Source: Granulicella tundricola MP5ACTX9 (lineage in GTDB: Bacteria > Acidobacteriota > Terriglobia > Terriglobales > Acidobacteriaceae). Taken from it: 64,000 nucleotides of DNA. The stretch spans positions 744,001-808,000 of the forward strand of contig NC_015064.1 in the NCBI RefSeq assembly GCF_000178975.2. The letters run 5' to 3'. The notes beneath the pieces are model-generated. The model saw nothing but the letters and a program-made list of their open reading frames with translations. It made no database searches and was not told where the DNA came from. The translations under genes were made by a program, and so were the position numbers. Of the stretch, positions 56,307-64,000 are shown one piece after another (position 1 is the stretch's first letter; every line of letters begins with the position of its first letter).

Positions 56307-58313
56307 ATGGCTTTGTTTGGGGCGGTGGCGGGGTTGGCGGAGGAGATGGCGGGTACTGCCAGCAGGCTGAAGAAGCGGGCTGCGATTGCGGCTGCGATTT
56401 TGGCGGTGCATGAGGAGTTGGCTGAGGAAGTTGGGCTGTTTTGCTTGTATCTGGCAGGGCTGCCGTTTGCGGAGGCTGATCCGCGGAAGTTGAATGCGGG
56501 TGGGGCGCTTTTGAGCAAGGCTTTGCTGGCGGTGAGTGGGGCTACGGGAGAGCAACTGACCGCGGGTTATCGGAAGTACGGGGATATGGGGGCGGCGGGG
56601 TTCGATCTGTTGCAGCTCCATCCAACGTCTCAAACGCGAGACATGGGGCACCCGCTTTTGCTGGGGGATGTGCGGGATGCGTTTGCGGGGATGGCTACGG
56701 CTAAGACGACGGCGATTCGGGCGGGGCTGGTGGAGGGGCTGCTGCGGCGGGCTACGGCGCTCGAAGCGAAGTATCTGCTGAAGCTGATGCTTGGGGATAT
56801 GCGGATTGGGGTGAAGCAGAGTTTGGTGGAGGAGGCGATTGGGGTGGCGGCCGCGGCTGAGGTGGCTGATGTTCGACATGCGGTGATGCTGGAGGCGGAT
56901 CTGGGTGGGGCGGCGATGAGGGCGTTTGGGGGGACGCTGGCGGAGGCGAGGATGAGGCTGTTTCATCCGCTCGGGTTCATGCTGGCTAGTCCGGTGGAGA
57001 CACCGGAGGAGGCGATCGAGCGGTTTACGGCTAAGCCGGTGAAGGTGGCGAAGGCGAAGAAAAGTAAGAAAACCGAGGAGTCTGACGAGTTGCTGGTTGC
57101 GGAGATCGAGGGGGCGATGCTTGAAGACGACAAGCGAACCACAGAGGGCACGGAGGGTAAGGAGAGGAGCACAGAGGCCACTGTGGGGGTGCAGGCGTTT
57201 TTGGAGGATAAGTATGACGGGATGAGGGCACAGCTTCACTTTGGGGATGCGGAGCAGGTCGGTAGGGTGGCGATCTATTCGCGGAATCGCGAGGACATTA
57301 CGGAGAGCTTTCCGGAGTTGTGTGAGGCGTTCTCAGAGGCTTCGGGTGAGCTTGGTGGGCTGATTTTGGATGGGGAGATTCTGGGGTGGGATTTTCAGCA
57401 TGGGGTGGCGTTGCCGTTTGCTTTGCTGGGGCAGAGGATCGGGCGGAAGAAGGTGGGAAATGAGATTCGGCAGCAGGTGCCGGTGGTGTTTATGGCGTTC
57501 GATCTAATGTTTGAGCGGGGAAAACTGACGCTGGGGCTACCGCTGCGGGAGAGGCGTCGGCGCTTGGAGGAGGTTGTGGGGGCGCTGGCGGAGAAGGCGG
57601 TGTCGCCTCTTGTGTTGACGGAGCATGCGGCTCGGCGGCATGAGGCGCAGGCGAGGATGTTTGGCGGGGATGAAGAGGCTGAGGCTGGGGTGGCGCGGCT
57701 GATGCTTTCGCCCAGCAAGCTGGTGGAGAGTGCGGAGGAGATCGACCGCGCGTATGCGGATGCGAGGGCTCGGGCGAATGAAGGGGTGATGATCAAGGCG
57801 GCGGATTCGGTGTATCTGCCGGGGCGGCGGGGGCTTGCGTGGGTGAAGCTGAAGCGGGAGTTGGCGACGCTGGATGTGGTGGTGACCGGGGCCGAGTTTG
57901 GGCAGGGAAGGAAGGCTGGGACGTTGAGCGACTATACGTTTGCGGTACAGACGGATGCGGGGGAGTTGCTGAATGTGGGGAAGGCTTACTCGGGTGTCAC
58001 CGACGCGGAGATATTGGAGCTGACGGAGTTCTTCAAGGCGCATACGCTCGAGGATCATGGGCACTCCAGGACGGTGGAGCCGCTGGTGATCTTTGAGGTG
58101 GCGTTCAACAACGTCATGCGGAGCGATCGTCATGCGAGTGGGTTTGCGCTGCGGTTTCCGAGGATTCTGCGGATCAGGACGGATAAGCCGCTGGGCGAGA
58201 TCGATACGGTGGCGAGGGTGGAGGAGATCTATCAGTCGCAGGTGGATAAACCTAAGGACAGTGCAAAAGCAGTGAAGGGAAGTGGCCAGGCAGTGATGGG
58301 GCAGTTGCGGTGA
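56307..58313 (+). CDS. ATP-dependent DNA ligase
   Basis: 668 residues. A helical N-terminal DNA-binding domain (1-230) is followed by the nucleotidyltransferase core with the adenylated Lys302 in LEDKYDGMRAQLHF, then ISRNRED-like YSRNREDITESF, LDGEILGW, and a C-terminal OB fold. The architecture is of the archaeal LigB/LigI type found as an extra ligase in many bacteria. A palindromic repeat is translated in frame around residues 106-116 (56622-56654). A charged insert lies at about 250-295. Confidence 0.9.
   Translation: MALFGAVAGLAEEMAGTASRLKKRAAIAAAILAVHEELAEEVGLFCLYLAGLPFAEADPRKLNAGGALLSKALLAVSGATGEQLTAGYRKYGDMGAAGFDLLQLHPTSQTRDMGHPLLLGDVRDAFAGMATAKTTAIRAGLVEGLLRRATALEAKYLLKLMLGDMRIGVKQSLVEEAIGVAAAAEVADVRHAVMLEADLGGAAMRAFGGTLAEARMRLFHPLGFMLASPVETPEEAIERFTAKPVKVAKAKKSKKTEESDELLVAEIEGAMLEDDKRTTEGTEGKERSTEATVGVQAFLEDKYDGMRAQLHFGDAEQVGRVAIYSRNREDITESFPELCEAFSEASGELGGLILDGEILGWDFQHGVALPFALLGQRIGRKKVGNEIRQQVPVVFMAFDLMFERGKLTLGLPLRERRRRLEEVVGALAEKAVSPLVLTEHAARRHEAQARMFGGDEEAEAGVARLMLSPSKLVESAEEIDRAYADARARANEGVMIKAADSVYLPGRRGLAWVKLKRELATLDVVVTGAEFGQGRKAGTLSDYTFAVQTDAGELLNVGKAYSGVTDAEILELTEFFKAHTLEDHGHSRTVEPLVIFEVAFNNVMRSDRHASGFALRFPRILRIRTDKPLGEIDTVARVEEIYQSQVDKPKDSAKAVKGSGQAVMGQLR
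56622..56654. repeat. Palindromic repeat inside the DNA ligase reading frame
   Basis: CCAACGTCTC, AAACGC, GAGACATGGG, GCACCCG: 28 of 33 bases match the clpB copy (42282-42314). The palindrome arms are degraded here by two mismatches. Confidence 0.75.
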
Positions 58314-58344
58314 TGGGGAGGGCGATGTAGAGTAAAGGGCAGAC

Positions 58345-58419
58345 ATGAGCATCTATTTCAGCCCGTCGTTTACGTACCGCTCCTGGTGGCTTTACACCCG
58401 GGCGGCTTCGGCGAAGTAG
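58345..58419 (+). CDS. trpL: trp operon leader peptide
   Basis: 24 residues: begins MSIYFSPSFTY and has tandem Trp codons at positions 14 and 15 (TGGTGG, 58384-58389), with Tyr at 4, 11 and 17. The ATG has AAAGGG upstream. It is followed 56 bases later by a terminator and then trpB, the classic ribosome-mediated attenuation layout. GGGCGGC at 58400-58406, inside the leader after the Trp codons, can pair with GCCGCCC at 58478-58484, which is the 5' side of the terminator. Confidence 0.8.
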   Translation: MSIYFSPSFTYRSWWLYTRAASAK

Positions 58420-58475
58420 ATTCCTCGACGGATTGCAGTAAGTAACAAGCGAGAGATCGAACGAGACCAGATGAG

Positions 58476-58506
58476 CCGCCGCCCTGAGCAGGGTGAGCGG
58501 TTTTTT
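58476..58506 (+). terminator. trp attenuator (intrinsic terminator)
   Basis: CCGC-CG-CCCT and AGGG-TGA-GCGG form a stem around GAGC, followed by six T. It lies 20 bases before the trpB start. Its left arm is also the target of the proposed antiterminator pairing with 58400-58406. Confidence 0.8.
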
Positions 58507-58525
58507 GTGTTTTAGGAGATGAACT

Positions 58526-59746
58526 GTGGCGACGACGATGGTGAATCCGGCGGTTGAGGTAGCGGGGCGGTTTGGAGCTTACGGCGGGCGGTATGTGCCG
58601 GAGACGCTGATGGCGGCGCTGCTGGAGCTCGAAGAAGCGTATGCGGAGGCGCAGGCGGACCCGGCGTTCCACGCTGAGCTTGATGACCTGCTGCACCACT
58701 ACTGCGGGCGGCCTACTCCGCTTTACTTCGCCAAGCGGCTGACGGAGCAGTGTGGCGGCGCGAAGATCTACCTGAAGCGCGAGGACCTGCTGCATACCGG
58801 CGCGCACAAGATCAATAACGCGCTGGGGCAGGGGATGCTGGCGCGGCGCATGGGCAAGAAGCGGATCATCGCGGAGACGGGCGCGGGGCAGCATGGGGTG
58901 GCGACCGCTACGGTGTGTGCGCTGTTCGGGCTGGAGTGCGTGATCTACATGGGCGAGGAGGATATGCGCCGGCAGGAGCTGAACGTGTACCGGATGCGGC
59001 TGCTGGGGGCTGAGGTGCGTGGAGTTTCGGCGGGGTCTGCGACGCTGAAGGACGCGATTAATGAGGCGATGCGGGATTGGGTGACGAACGTTCGGACCAC
59101 CTATTACATCCTGGGGAGTGCGTTGGGGGCGCATCCTTATCCGACGATGGTGCGGAACTTTCATCGCGTGATCTCGATTGAGGCTCGGAAGCAGTTTGTG
59201 GAGGAGACGGGCGGTCTGCCGGATGTGGTGGTGGCTTGTGTTGGGGGCGGGTCCAATGCGATTGGGGCATTCTATGAGTTTCTGGGGGACAAGGATGTGA
59301 GGCTGGTTGGGGTCGAGGCTGGCGGGCGAGGGACTGCGCTGGGGGAGCATGCGGCTCGGTTCCAGACTGTTGGGGGTGGGACTCCGGGAGTGCTTCAAGG
59401 GACGTATAGCTATGTGCTGCAGAACGATGCGGGGCAGGTAAGTGCGACGCACTCGGTGAGCGCGGGGCTGGACTATGCGAGCGTGGGGCCGGAGCATGCG
59501 ATGCTGCATGACTCGGGCAGGGCGACGTATGTTTCGTGCTCGGATGCGGATGCGCTGGCGGCGACCGTGGCGTTGAGCCGGACGGAGGGGATTGTGCCGG
59601 CGCTCGAGAGTGCCCATGCAGTGGCTGAGGGGATGCGGATGGCTAAGGGAATGCGGACGGATGAGGTGATCATGGTGAACCTGTCCGGGCGTGGGGATAA
59701 GGATATGGGGATTCTGGCGAAGGAACTGGACCTGAAAGGTGCGTAA
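58526..59746 (+). CDS. trpB: Tryptophan synthase beta subunit
   Basis: 406 residues, typical for TrpB1. The PLP Lys is in [15 protein letters not shown]; the phosphate loop is [17 protein letters not shown]. It condenses indole with serine. The start is GTG 58526 with AGGAGAT upstream. It is preceded by the leader peptide and attenuator, so expression should respond to charged tRNA-Trp. Confidence 0.97.
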   Translation: MATTMVNPAVEVAGRFGAYGGRYVPETLMAALLELEEAYAEAQADPAFHAELDDLLHHYCGRPTPLYFAKRLTEQCGGAKIYLKREDLLHTGAHKINNALGQGMLARRMGKKRIIAETGAGQHGVATATVCALFGLECVIYMGEEDMRRQELNVYRMRLLGAEVRGVSAGSATLKDAINEAMRDWVTNVRTTYYILGSALGAHPYPTMVRNFHRVISIEARKQFVEETGGLPDVVVACVGGGSNAIGAFYEFLGDKDVRLVGVEAGGRGTALGEHAARFQTVGGGTPGVLQGTYSYVLQNDAGQVSATHSVSAGLDYASVGPEHAMLHDSGRATYVSCSDADALAATVALSRTEGIVPALESAHAVAEGMRMAKGMRTDEVIMVNLSGRGDKDMGILAKELDLKGA

Positions 59747-59762
59747 GATCCAAGCTCAACTT

Positions 59763-60209
59763 ATGAGAATGACAAAGATGAATTTAACCTGCAGATTCTT
59801 GGCGTTTGCGATCTCAGTATTCGCCTTGCCAGCTTCTCTCGGCGCTCAGACGCTTGCAAGCGCCAAGCCACCTGCTTATCCATTGGCTGCAAGAGTTGCT
59901 GGTATTGATGGTCCTGTCGTTCTCAAAGGCACTGTATCTAAAGAAGGTAGGATGCTGGATATCAACGTCTTAAGCGGGCCGCCTGAACTACAGCAGGCCG
60001 CGATCGACGCGGTTCGAGGCTGGATATACAAACCGTATCGACACTTTGGGCATGAGATCGAAGTGGATACAACGGTGACGGTCAACTTCAACATGGGCAC
60101 TGGTGCGAAAAAAGCAGAAGCACAGGCGAAGGCACGTGAAGAAATGTTGGCGAACGGCGAAATGCTCCCAACGCAGAACGGTTCACAGCCACCAAACCCG
60201 AAATTGTAA
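59763..60209 (+). CDS. TonB C-terminal-domain protein
   Basis: About 148 residues; ATG codons at 59763, 59772 and 59778 are all possible starts. A signal peptide or anchor (FLAFAISVFALPASLGAQ) is followed by one TonB C-terminal domain (YPLAARVAGIDGPVVLKGTVSKEGRMLDINVLSGPPELQQAAIDAVRGWIYKPY). There is no Pro-rich spacer, so it is not a standard TonB. These short proteins are numerous in Acidobacteriota. Its place between trpB and trpA and its more AT-rich, less G-biased codons suggest insertion into the operon. Confidence 0.82.
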   Translation: MRMTKMNLTCRFLAFAISVFALPASLGAQTLASAKPPAYPLAARVAGIDGPVVLKGTVSKEGRMLDINVLSGPPELQQAAIDAVRGWIYKPYRHFGHEIEVDTTVTVNFNMGTGAKKAEAQAKAREEMLANGEMLPTQNGSQPPNPKL

Positions 60210-60232
60210 GAAGGTCAGGTCAAGCAAACTTT

Positions 60233-60997
60233 ATGCCTATAGATTTTCTCAAGAAGCCCGGTGTTGTCGCTTATCTCACTGCGGGTGATCCGGATTTGGC
60301 TACTACGCGGGATATTGCGTTAGCTGCTATTGATGCCGGTGCGGATGTGATTGAGCTTGGCGTGCCGTTCAGCGATCCTCTGGCGGATGGGCCGGTGATT
60401 CAGCGGGCGAGTGAGCGGGCTGTGGCGCGGGGGACTCGGCTGAGCGATGTGCTGGGGCTGGCTAAGGAGCTTCGGGCTGCTCGACCGGAGTGTGGGATTG
60501 TGCTGTTCAGCTATCTGAATCCCGTGGTGAAGATGGGGATGAGGTCTTTCTGTGCAGCCGCGAAAGCTGCCGGTGCGGATGGCGTGCTGCTGACGGACAT
60601 GATTGTCGAAGAGGCTGGGGAATACCTGGCGGAGATGAGTACGAATGGGCTGGCGCCGGTGTTTCTGGCGGCGCCTACGAGCCCGGATGCTCGGCTGAAG
60701 GCGATTGGCGAGGCGAGCAAAGGGTTTGTGTACGCGATCTCTCGCGTGGGGATTACGGGGACACAGGATAAGGTGGCGAGCGATGCGCCGGAGCTTGTGG
60801 CTCGGCTGCGGAAGTATACGGAGCTGCCGATTGCGGTCGGCTTTGGGATCTCGAATGCGGCGCACGTGAAGGCTGTGGGCGAGTTTGCGGATGCGGCCAT
60901 TATCGGCAGTGCGCTGGTGGCTTTGATCGAGAAGACGGGGCCTGCGGATGCAGCGAAAGCAGTCGGCGAGTTCATTCGTGGGCTTCGTGAAGGGTAA
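60233..60997 (+). CDS. trpA: Tryptophan synthase alpha subunit
   Basis: 254 residues, slightly short at the N-terminus. The TIM barrel carries VVAYLTAGDPD with the catalytic region, IELGVPFSDPLADGPVIQ (catalytic Glu then Asp), and the GFGIS phosphate loop. It cleaves indole-glycerol phosphate to indole for TrpB. It lies 23 bp after the TonB-domain gene. Confidence 0.96.
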   Translation: MPIDFLKKPGVVAYLTAGDPDLATTRDIALAAIDAGADVIELGVPFSDPLADGPVIQRASERAVARGTRLSDVLGLAKELRAARPECGIVLFSYLNPVVKMGMRSFCAAAKAAGADGVLLTDMIVEEAGEYLAEMSTNGLAPVFLAAPTSPDARLKAIGEASKGFVYAISRVGITGTQDKVASDAPELVARLRKYTELPIAVGFGISNAAHVKAVGEFADAAIIGSALVALIEKTGPADAAKAVGEFIRGLREG

Positions 60998-61048
60998 GAT
61001 TGCTGTGCGGCAGGATGTACCTACTTTCAGGAATGGTGGAGCGAAGGC

Positions 61049-61306
61049 ATGGAGATTTCGGACTGGCGGAACAAGATCGATGAGCTGGATGAGCAGATTG
61101 TTGAGCTCATCAGCAAGCGGGCCGAGGCGGCGAAGGCGATCGGCGAGTTGAAGGCAAAAACGGCAATGCCGATCTATGAGCCGCAGCGGGAGAAGGATGT
61201 GTTCGAGCATGTGAAGAAGGTCAATCCGGGGCCGCTGGCCGATGCGGAGTTGATCCACGTGTATGAGCGTGTGATGGATGTGATGAGAACGCTTCAAAGA
61301 CAGTAA
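61049..61306 (+). CDS. Chorismate mutase (AroQ type)
   Basis: 85 residues, a single all-helical AroQ domain (WRNKIDELDEQIVELISKRAEAAKAIGELK ... YEPQREKDV). It converts chorismate to prephenate for Phe and Tyr. It lies between trpA and the DAHP synthase gene; tyrA follows 2 kb downstream. No fusion partner is present. Confidence 0.93.
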   Translation: MEISDWRNKIDELDEQIVELISKRAEAAKAIGELKAKTAMPIYEPQREKDVFEHVKKVNPGPLADAELIHVYERVMDVMRTLQRQ

Positions 61307-61349
61307 GCGGCAGTGAAGTGCAGTATGCGGCAGTGTAGGCAGTAAGAGC
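61303..61349. repeat. Short GGCAGTG word array after the chorismate mutase gene
   Basis: GGCAGTGAAG, GCAGTATGC, GGCAGTGTA and GGCAGTAAG follow one another between the chorismate mutase stop and the next gene. The same words occur at 53168-53220 and 58268-58310. Confidence 0.5.
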
Positions 61350-61374
61350 TTAAGTAAGACAAAGGCGAAGCGCG

Positions 61375-62394
61375 ATGATCGTAGCAATGCAGGACCAGGC
61401 AACTGAGGAGAATGTTCAGCAGGTGATCGAGCGGATGGTTGAGCTCGGCTTCAACGTCCACCGTACGACGGGCACGACGCAGACGATTCTGGCGGGCGTG
61501 GGCTCGCCCGATCATTTTGACGTGGCGGAGTTCCAGGTGCTGAGCGGCGTGCATGAGGCGTATCGGATCTCGTCGCAGTACAAGCTGGCGGGGCGGAGCT
61601 TCCGGCCTGAGGGGACGACGGTGACCTTCAAGAATGGCGTTGTGGTCGGCGGGAACCAGGTGACGATCATGGCGGGGCCGTGTTCGGTCGAGAGCCGGGA
61701 GCAGATACTGCTGAGCGCGAAGCAGGTTGCGGCGGCGGGTTGCCAGTTTCTGCGGGGCGGTGCGTTCAAGCCGCGGAGCTCGCCGTATAGTTTTCAGGGC
61801 ATGGGGCTCGAAGGGCTGAAGCTGCTGCGCGAAGTTGCGGATGAGACCGGGCTGCTGGTGATCACGGAGGTCATGGAGATCTCGCAGATTGAGCTGATGC
61901 TGCCGTATATCGACTGCTTCCAGGTGGGCGCGCGCAATATGCAGAACTTCAACCTGCTGCGCGAGCTTGGACATGTGCGAATGCCGGTGCTGATGAAGCG
62001 CGGGATCGCGGCGACGATTGAAGAGGTTCTGCTGTCCGCCGAGTACATCCTGAGCGGCGGCAACTACGACCTGATGGTGTGCGAGCGTGGGATTCGGACG
62101 TTTGAGACTTACACGCGGAATACGTATGACGTTTCCGCGATTCCAGTGCTGAAGAAGCTGACGCACCTGCCGGTGTTTGGCGATCCGTCCCATGGTGTTG
62201 GCAAGCGTGAGTTTGTGCCGGCTATGGCACTCGCGAGCGTGGCTGCAGGGGCCGACGGATTGCTGATGGAGATGCACCCGAATCCGGATAAAGCGATGAG
62301 CGATGGCGCGCAAAGCCTGTTCCCGGAACAGTTGGAGAAGCTGGTGGCGCAGTTGCGGCAACTGGCTCCAATTGTGGGGAGAACGGTGGCTTAG
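61375..62394 (+). CDS. aroF: 3-deoxy-7-phosphoheptulonate (DAHP) synthase, type I beta
   Basis: 339 residues. The first 70 or so form the ferredoxin/ACT-like regulatory domain (MIVAMQDQATEENVQQVIERM ... TQTILAGVG) seen in Thermotoga-type enzymes. The barrel has VTIMAGPCSVESREQ, FKPRSSPYSFQGMG and PVFGDPSHGVGKR. It catalyses the first shikimate step. Feedback control by aromatic amino acids through the N-terminal domain is known for this subtype. Confidence 0.93.
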   Translation: MIVAMQDQATEENVQQVIERMVELGFNVHRTTGTTQTILAGVGSPDHFDVAEFQVLSGVHEAYRISSQYKLAGRSFRPEGTTVTFKNGVVVGGNQVTIMAGPCSVESREQILLSAKQVAAAGCQFLRGGAFKPRSSPYSFQGMGLEGLKLLREVADETGLLVITEVMEISQIELMLPYIDCFQVGARNMQNFNLLRELGHVRMPVLMKRGIAATIEEVLLSAEYILSGGNYDLMVCERGIRTFETYTRNTYDVSAIPVLKKLTHLPVFGDPSHGVGKREFVPAMALASVAAGADGLLMEMHPNPDKAMSDGAQSLFPEQLEKLVAQLRQLAPIVGRTVA

Positions 62395-62424
62395 GCGGCG
62401 TATACTTTTCGAAGGAGAGACGCC

Positions 62425-62646
62425 ATGCAGCCCATTTCCGACGAAGAGAAGAGCCGCCGCCGGCGTATCAATCAGAGTGTGATTGGTACGAACGCGATGG
62501 AAGGCTTGAGTCTCGATGAAGAGACGTTGAGCCTGATGAGGCGATACGAAGAGGGCGAGATCGATCGGGAAGAACTTTCTTCGGCGATCGATCTTCATGT
62601 GGCGCGGCTTCTGCGTGAGCGGTCAGCCTTGGCTGGCGCAGCTTAG
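62425..62646 (+). CDS. VbhA-like Fic antitoxin
   Basis: 73 residues from ATG 62425 (AAGGAG upstream). The inhibitory helix motif (S/T)xxxE(G/N) is present as T22-NAM-E26-G27 within NQSVIGTNAMEGLS. A charged helix follows (LMRRYEEGEIDREELSSAIDLHVARLLRE). It is the class I arrangement, with the inhibitor encoded directly upstream of the Fic protein. A TATACT hexamer at 62401 might give it its own promoter. Confidence 0.85.
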   Translation: MQPISDEEKSRRRRINQSVIGTNAMEGLSLDEETLSLMRRYEEGEIDREELSSAIDLHVARLLRERSALAGAA

Positions 62647-62652
62647 CCTGAC

Positions 62653-63255
62653 GTGAGTTCCGGCTTTGAGAATGACCCTCATTCCGAGCGTGGCCATGCC
62701 TGCCCGCGTAATAAATTCGGAATAACGAACTACGCGGAGTTATCCCGTTTCGAAGCGCCTCTGTCTGCCAAGCGGCTGGGAGAACTTGAAGATCGTCCCA
62801 TGAAGGGTAGTTTTGACTCGCAGCATCTGCGGGCGATCCACCGGTATCTGTTTCGGGATGTGTTTCCGTGGGCGGGGGAGTTCCGGGTGGTGAATATCTC
62901 GAAAGGCGGGCCCATGTTTGGCCCTGTTATGTTCATCGGACAGGCTCTGGATGATGCTTTTGGGAAGCTGGCTCGAGAGAAGCTTTTGAGTGGGCTCACG
63001 GTGGATGCGTTTGCGGACCGAGCGGCGTTCTACCTGGGCGAGATCAATGCGATTCATCCGTTCCGCGAGGGAAATGGGCGGACGCAGCGGGAGTTTATTC
63101 GGCAGCTTGCGGTGCGGGCGGGACATACGATCTCATGGGCTGGGTTTACGCAGCAGGAGATGATCGACGCTTCTATCAAGAGCCATGTGGGCGGAGAGAA
63201 TGAAGCTCTGGCGGAGATTTTAAGACGGGCGCTCATGGAGCGGGGGAACGCATGA
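62653..63255 (+). CDS. Fic-domain protein (AMP-transferase toxin)
   Basis: 200 residues from GTG 62653. The canonical active site HPFREGNGRTQR is at 135-146, with catalytic H135 and the ATP-anion-binding GNGR intact. It is a stand-alone Fic domain of the VbhT or Fic-1 type, expected to AMPylate a target such as DNA gyrase in known relatives and to be inhibited by the preceding antitoxin. It ends with ATGA overlapping tyrA, so it is embedded in the aromatic operon. Confidence 0.9.
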   Translation: MSSGFENDPHSERGHACPRNKFGITNYAELSRFEAPLSAKRLGELEDRPMKGSFDSQHLRAIHRYLFRDVFPWAGEFRVVNISKGGPMFGPVMFIGQALDDAFGKLAREKLLSGLTVDAFADRAAFYLGEINAIHPFREGNGRTQREFIRQLAVRAGHTISWAGFTQQEMIDASIKSHVGGENEALAEILRRALMERGNA

Positions 63256-64000
63256 TTGAGAGTGTTGCGATTGTCGGAACGGGGCTGATCGGGACATCGA
63301 TCGGCCTCGCTTTGCGTCGGGCTGGGTTTGACGGCGAGATCGTTGGGGTGGATGCCAAGGGGGATGAGGCGGCTATGGCGGTCAGCATGGGGGCTTGCGA
63401 CCGGGTGGGGGCGTTCGACGATGTGTGGAAGTGTGATGTTGTCGTGCTGGCCGTGCCGGTGCTGACGATTCTGGATTTTCTGGGGCGGCTGGCTCCGTTG
63501 ATGGGACCGGACCAGTTGATTACGGATGTGGGGAGTACGAAGCTGCAGATCTTTGAGATGGTGAGGTCGCTGCGGGGGAATGAGGTTCGGGTGCGGATGT
63601 TGCCGGGGCACCCCATGGCTGGGAAGGAGTCGGGGGGGGCGGAGTTGGGGGATGCGGGGCTCTTTGAGGGGGCTATGTGGCTGTTCACCCCTGCCGAGGA
63701 GGAGTGGGATGTGGAGCGGGAGTGGCGGGAGTGGGTTACCCGGTTCGGGGCGCGGACGATGGATATGGACGCCCGGCGGCATGACCAAGTGTGTGCGTGG
63801 GTGAGTCATCTGCCGCAGATGGTGGCTACGGCGATGGCGGCGATGTACGAGGACGAGTTTGGGGCGGAGCCGGAGATTGCGGCGGAGTTCCAGGCGATCG
63901 GGGGGCGGGCGCTGCGGGAGATGACTCGTCTGGGGGCTAGTCCTTACAGCATGTGGCGGGATGTGGCGATGAGCAATACTGAGCCGCTGGCGGCTACGTT
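63252..64000 (+). CDS. tyrA: Prephenate dehydrogenase (3' end cut by window edge)
   Basis: 249 residues visible, starting at ATG 63252 overlapping the Fic stop. It begins with an NAD-binding fold (IESVAIVGTGLIGTSIGLALRRAG) and continues with TDVGSTKLQI and LPGHPMAGKESGGAE, which hold the catalytic and prephenate-binding residues. The MDARRHDQVCAWVSHLPQM block carries the conserved His. It converts prephenate to 4-hydroxyphenylpyruvate. Confidence 0.93.
   Translation, partial: MIESVAIVGTGLIGTSIGLALRRAGFDGEIVGVDAKGDEAAMAVSMGACDRVGAFDDVWKCDVVVLAVPVLTILDFLGRLAPLMGPDQLITDVGSTKLQIFEMVRSLRGNEVRVRMLPGHPMAGKESGGAELGDAGLFEGAMWLFTPAEEEWDVEREWREWVTRFGARTMDMDARRHDQVCAWVSHLPQMVATAMAAMYEDEFGAEPEIAAEFQAIGGRALREMTRLGASPYSMWRDVAMSNTEPLAAT

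Overview
The window looks like chromosomal DNA of a GC-rich soil Acidobacteriota, most likely a Terriglobales member (Granulicella, Edaphobacter or Terriglobus-like). This is inferred from gene content and from several families of short extragenic palindromes; no rRNA gene or other decisive marker is present. No tRNA, rRNA or CRISPR array was seen.

Bases 1-14.5 kb form a complete pectin/rhamnose utilisation locus. It encodes a GH105 unsaturated rhamnogalacturonyl hydrolase (cut by the window edge), two SGNH rhamnogalacturonan acetylesterases, the L-rhamnose symporter RhaT, the lactate oxidation complex LutABC, a TIM-barrel L-rhamnose isomerase, an unusual IclR-HTH/sugar-binding-domain regulator, a fused rhamnulose-1-P aldolase/lactaldehyde dehydrogenase, and rhamnulokinase. 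Together these would take rhamnose to DHAP plus L-lactate, and lactate on to pyruvate. All five promoter-bearing intergenic regions of the locus carry the same gapped motif, TCAATA-N8-WTTWC, which I propose as the operator of the regulator.

Bases 14.5-22 kb hold a three-gene envelope unit (small YVDPGS membrane protein, kinase-like/methyltransferase fusion, membrane sulfatase) and a 1229-residue GH13 protein. Bases 22146-24778 are an IS1595-family element with 29-bp terminal inverted repeats. It carries passenger genes: DUF3800, a tiny coupled ORF, and a two-helix membrane protein. Bases 25-36.6 kb hold a penicillin-acylase-family hydrolase, DUF3050 and DUF971 proteins, TauE/SafE, an orphan Opp-type ATPase with a Tat-exported amidase, aspS, and a TetR/SDR divergent pair with two palindromic operators 30 bp apart.

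Bases 36.6-58.3 kb are mostly housekeeping and envelope genes: DUF1275, an ENPP-type phosphodiesterase, DUF4142, ClpB, an FAD oxidoreductase, a cytochrome b/molybdopterin oxidoreductase pair, a histidine kinase, DUF885, prmC...prfA, and an ATP-dependent DNA ligase. ClpB and the ligase each carry the same palindromic repeat inside the reading frame. Bases 58.3-64 kb are an aromatic amino-acid operon: a Trp-codon leader peptide with attenuator, trpB, a TonB-domain protein, trpA, chorismate mutase, DAHP synthase, a VbhA/Fic pair, and tyrA (cut by the window edge).

The + strand is visibly C-rich up to roughly 28 kb and G-rich after roughly 31 kb whichever strand is coding. This is a skew switch of the kind seen at a replication origin or a rearrangement boundary.
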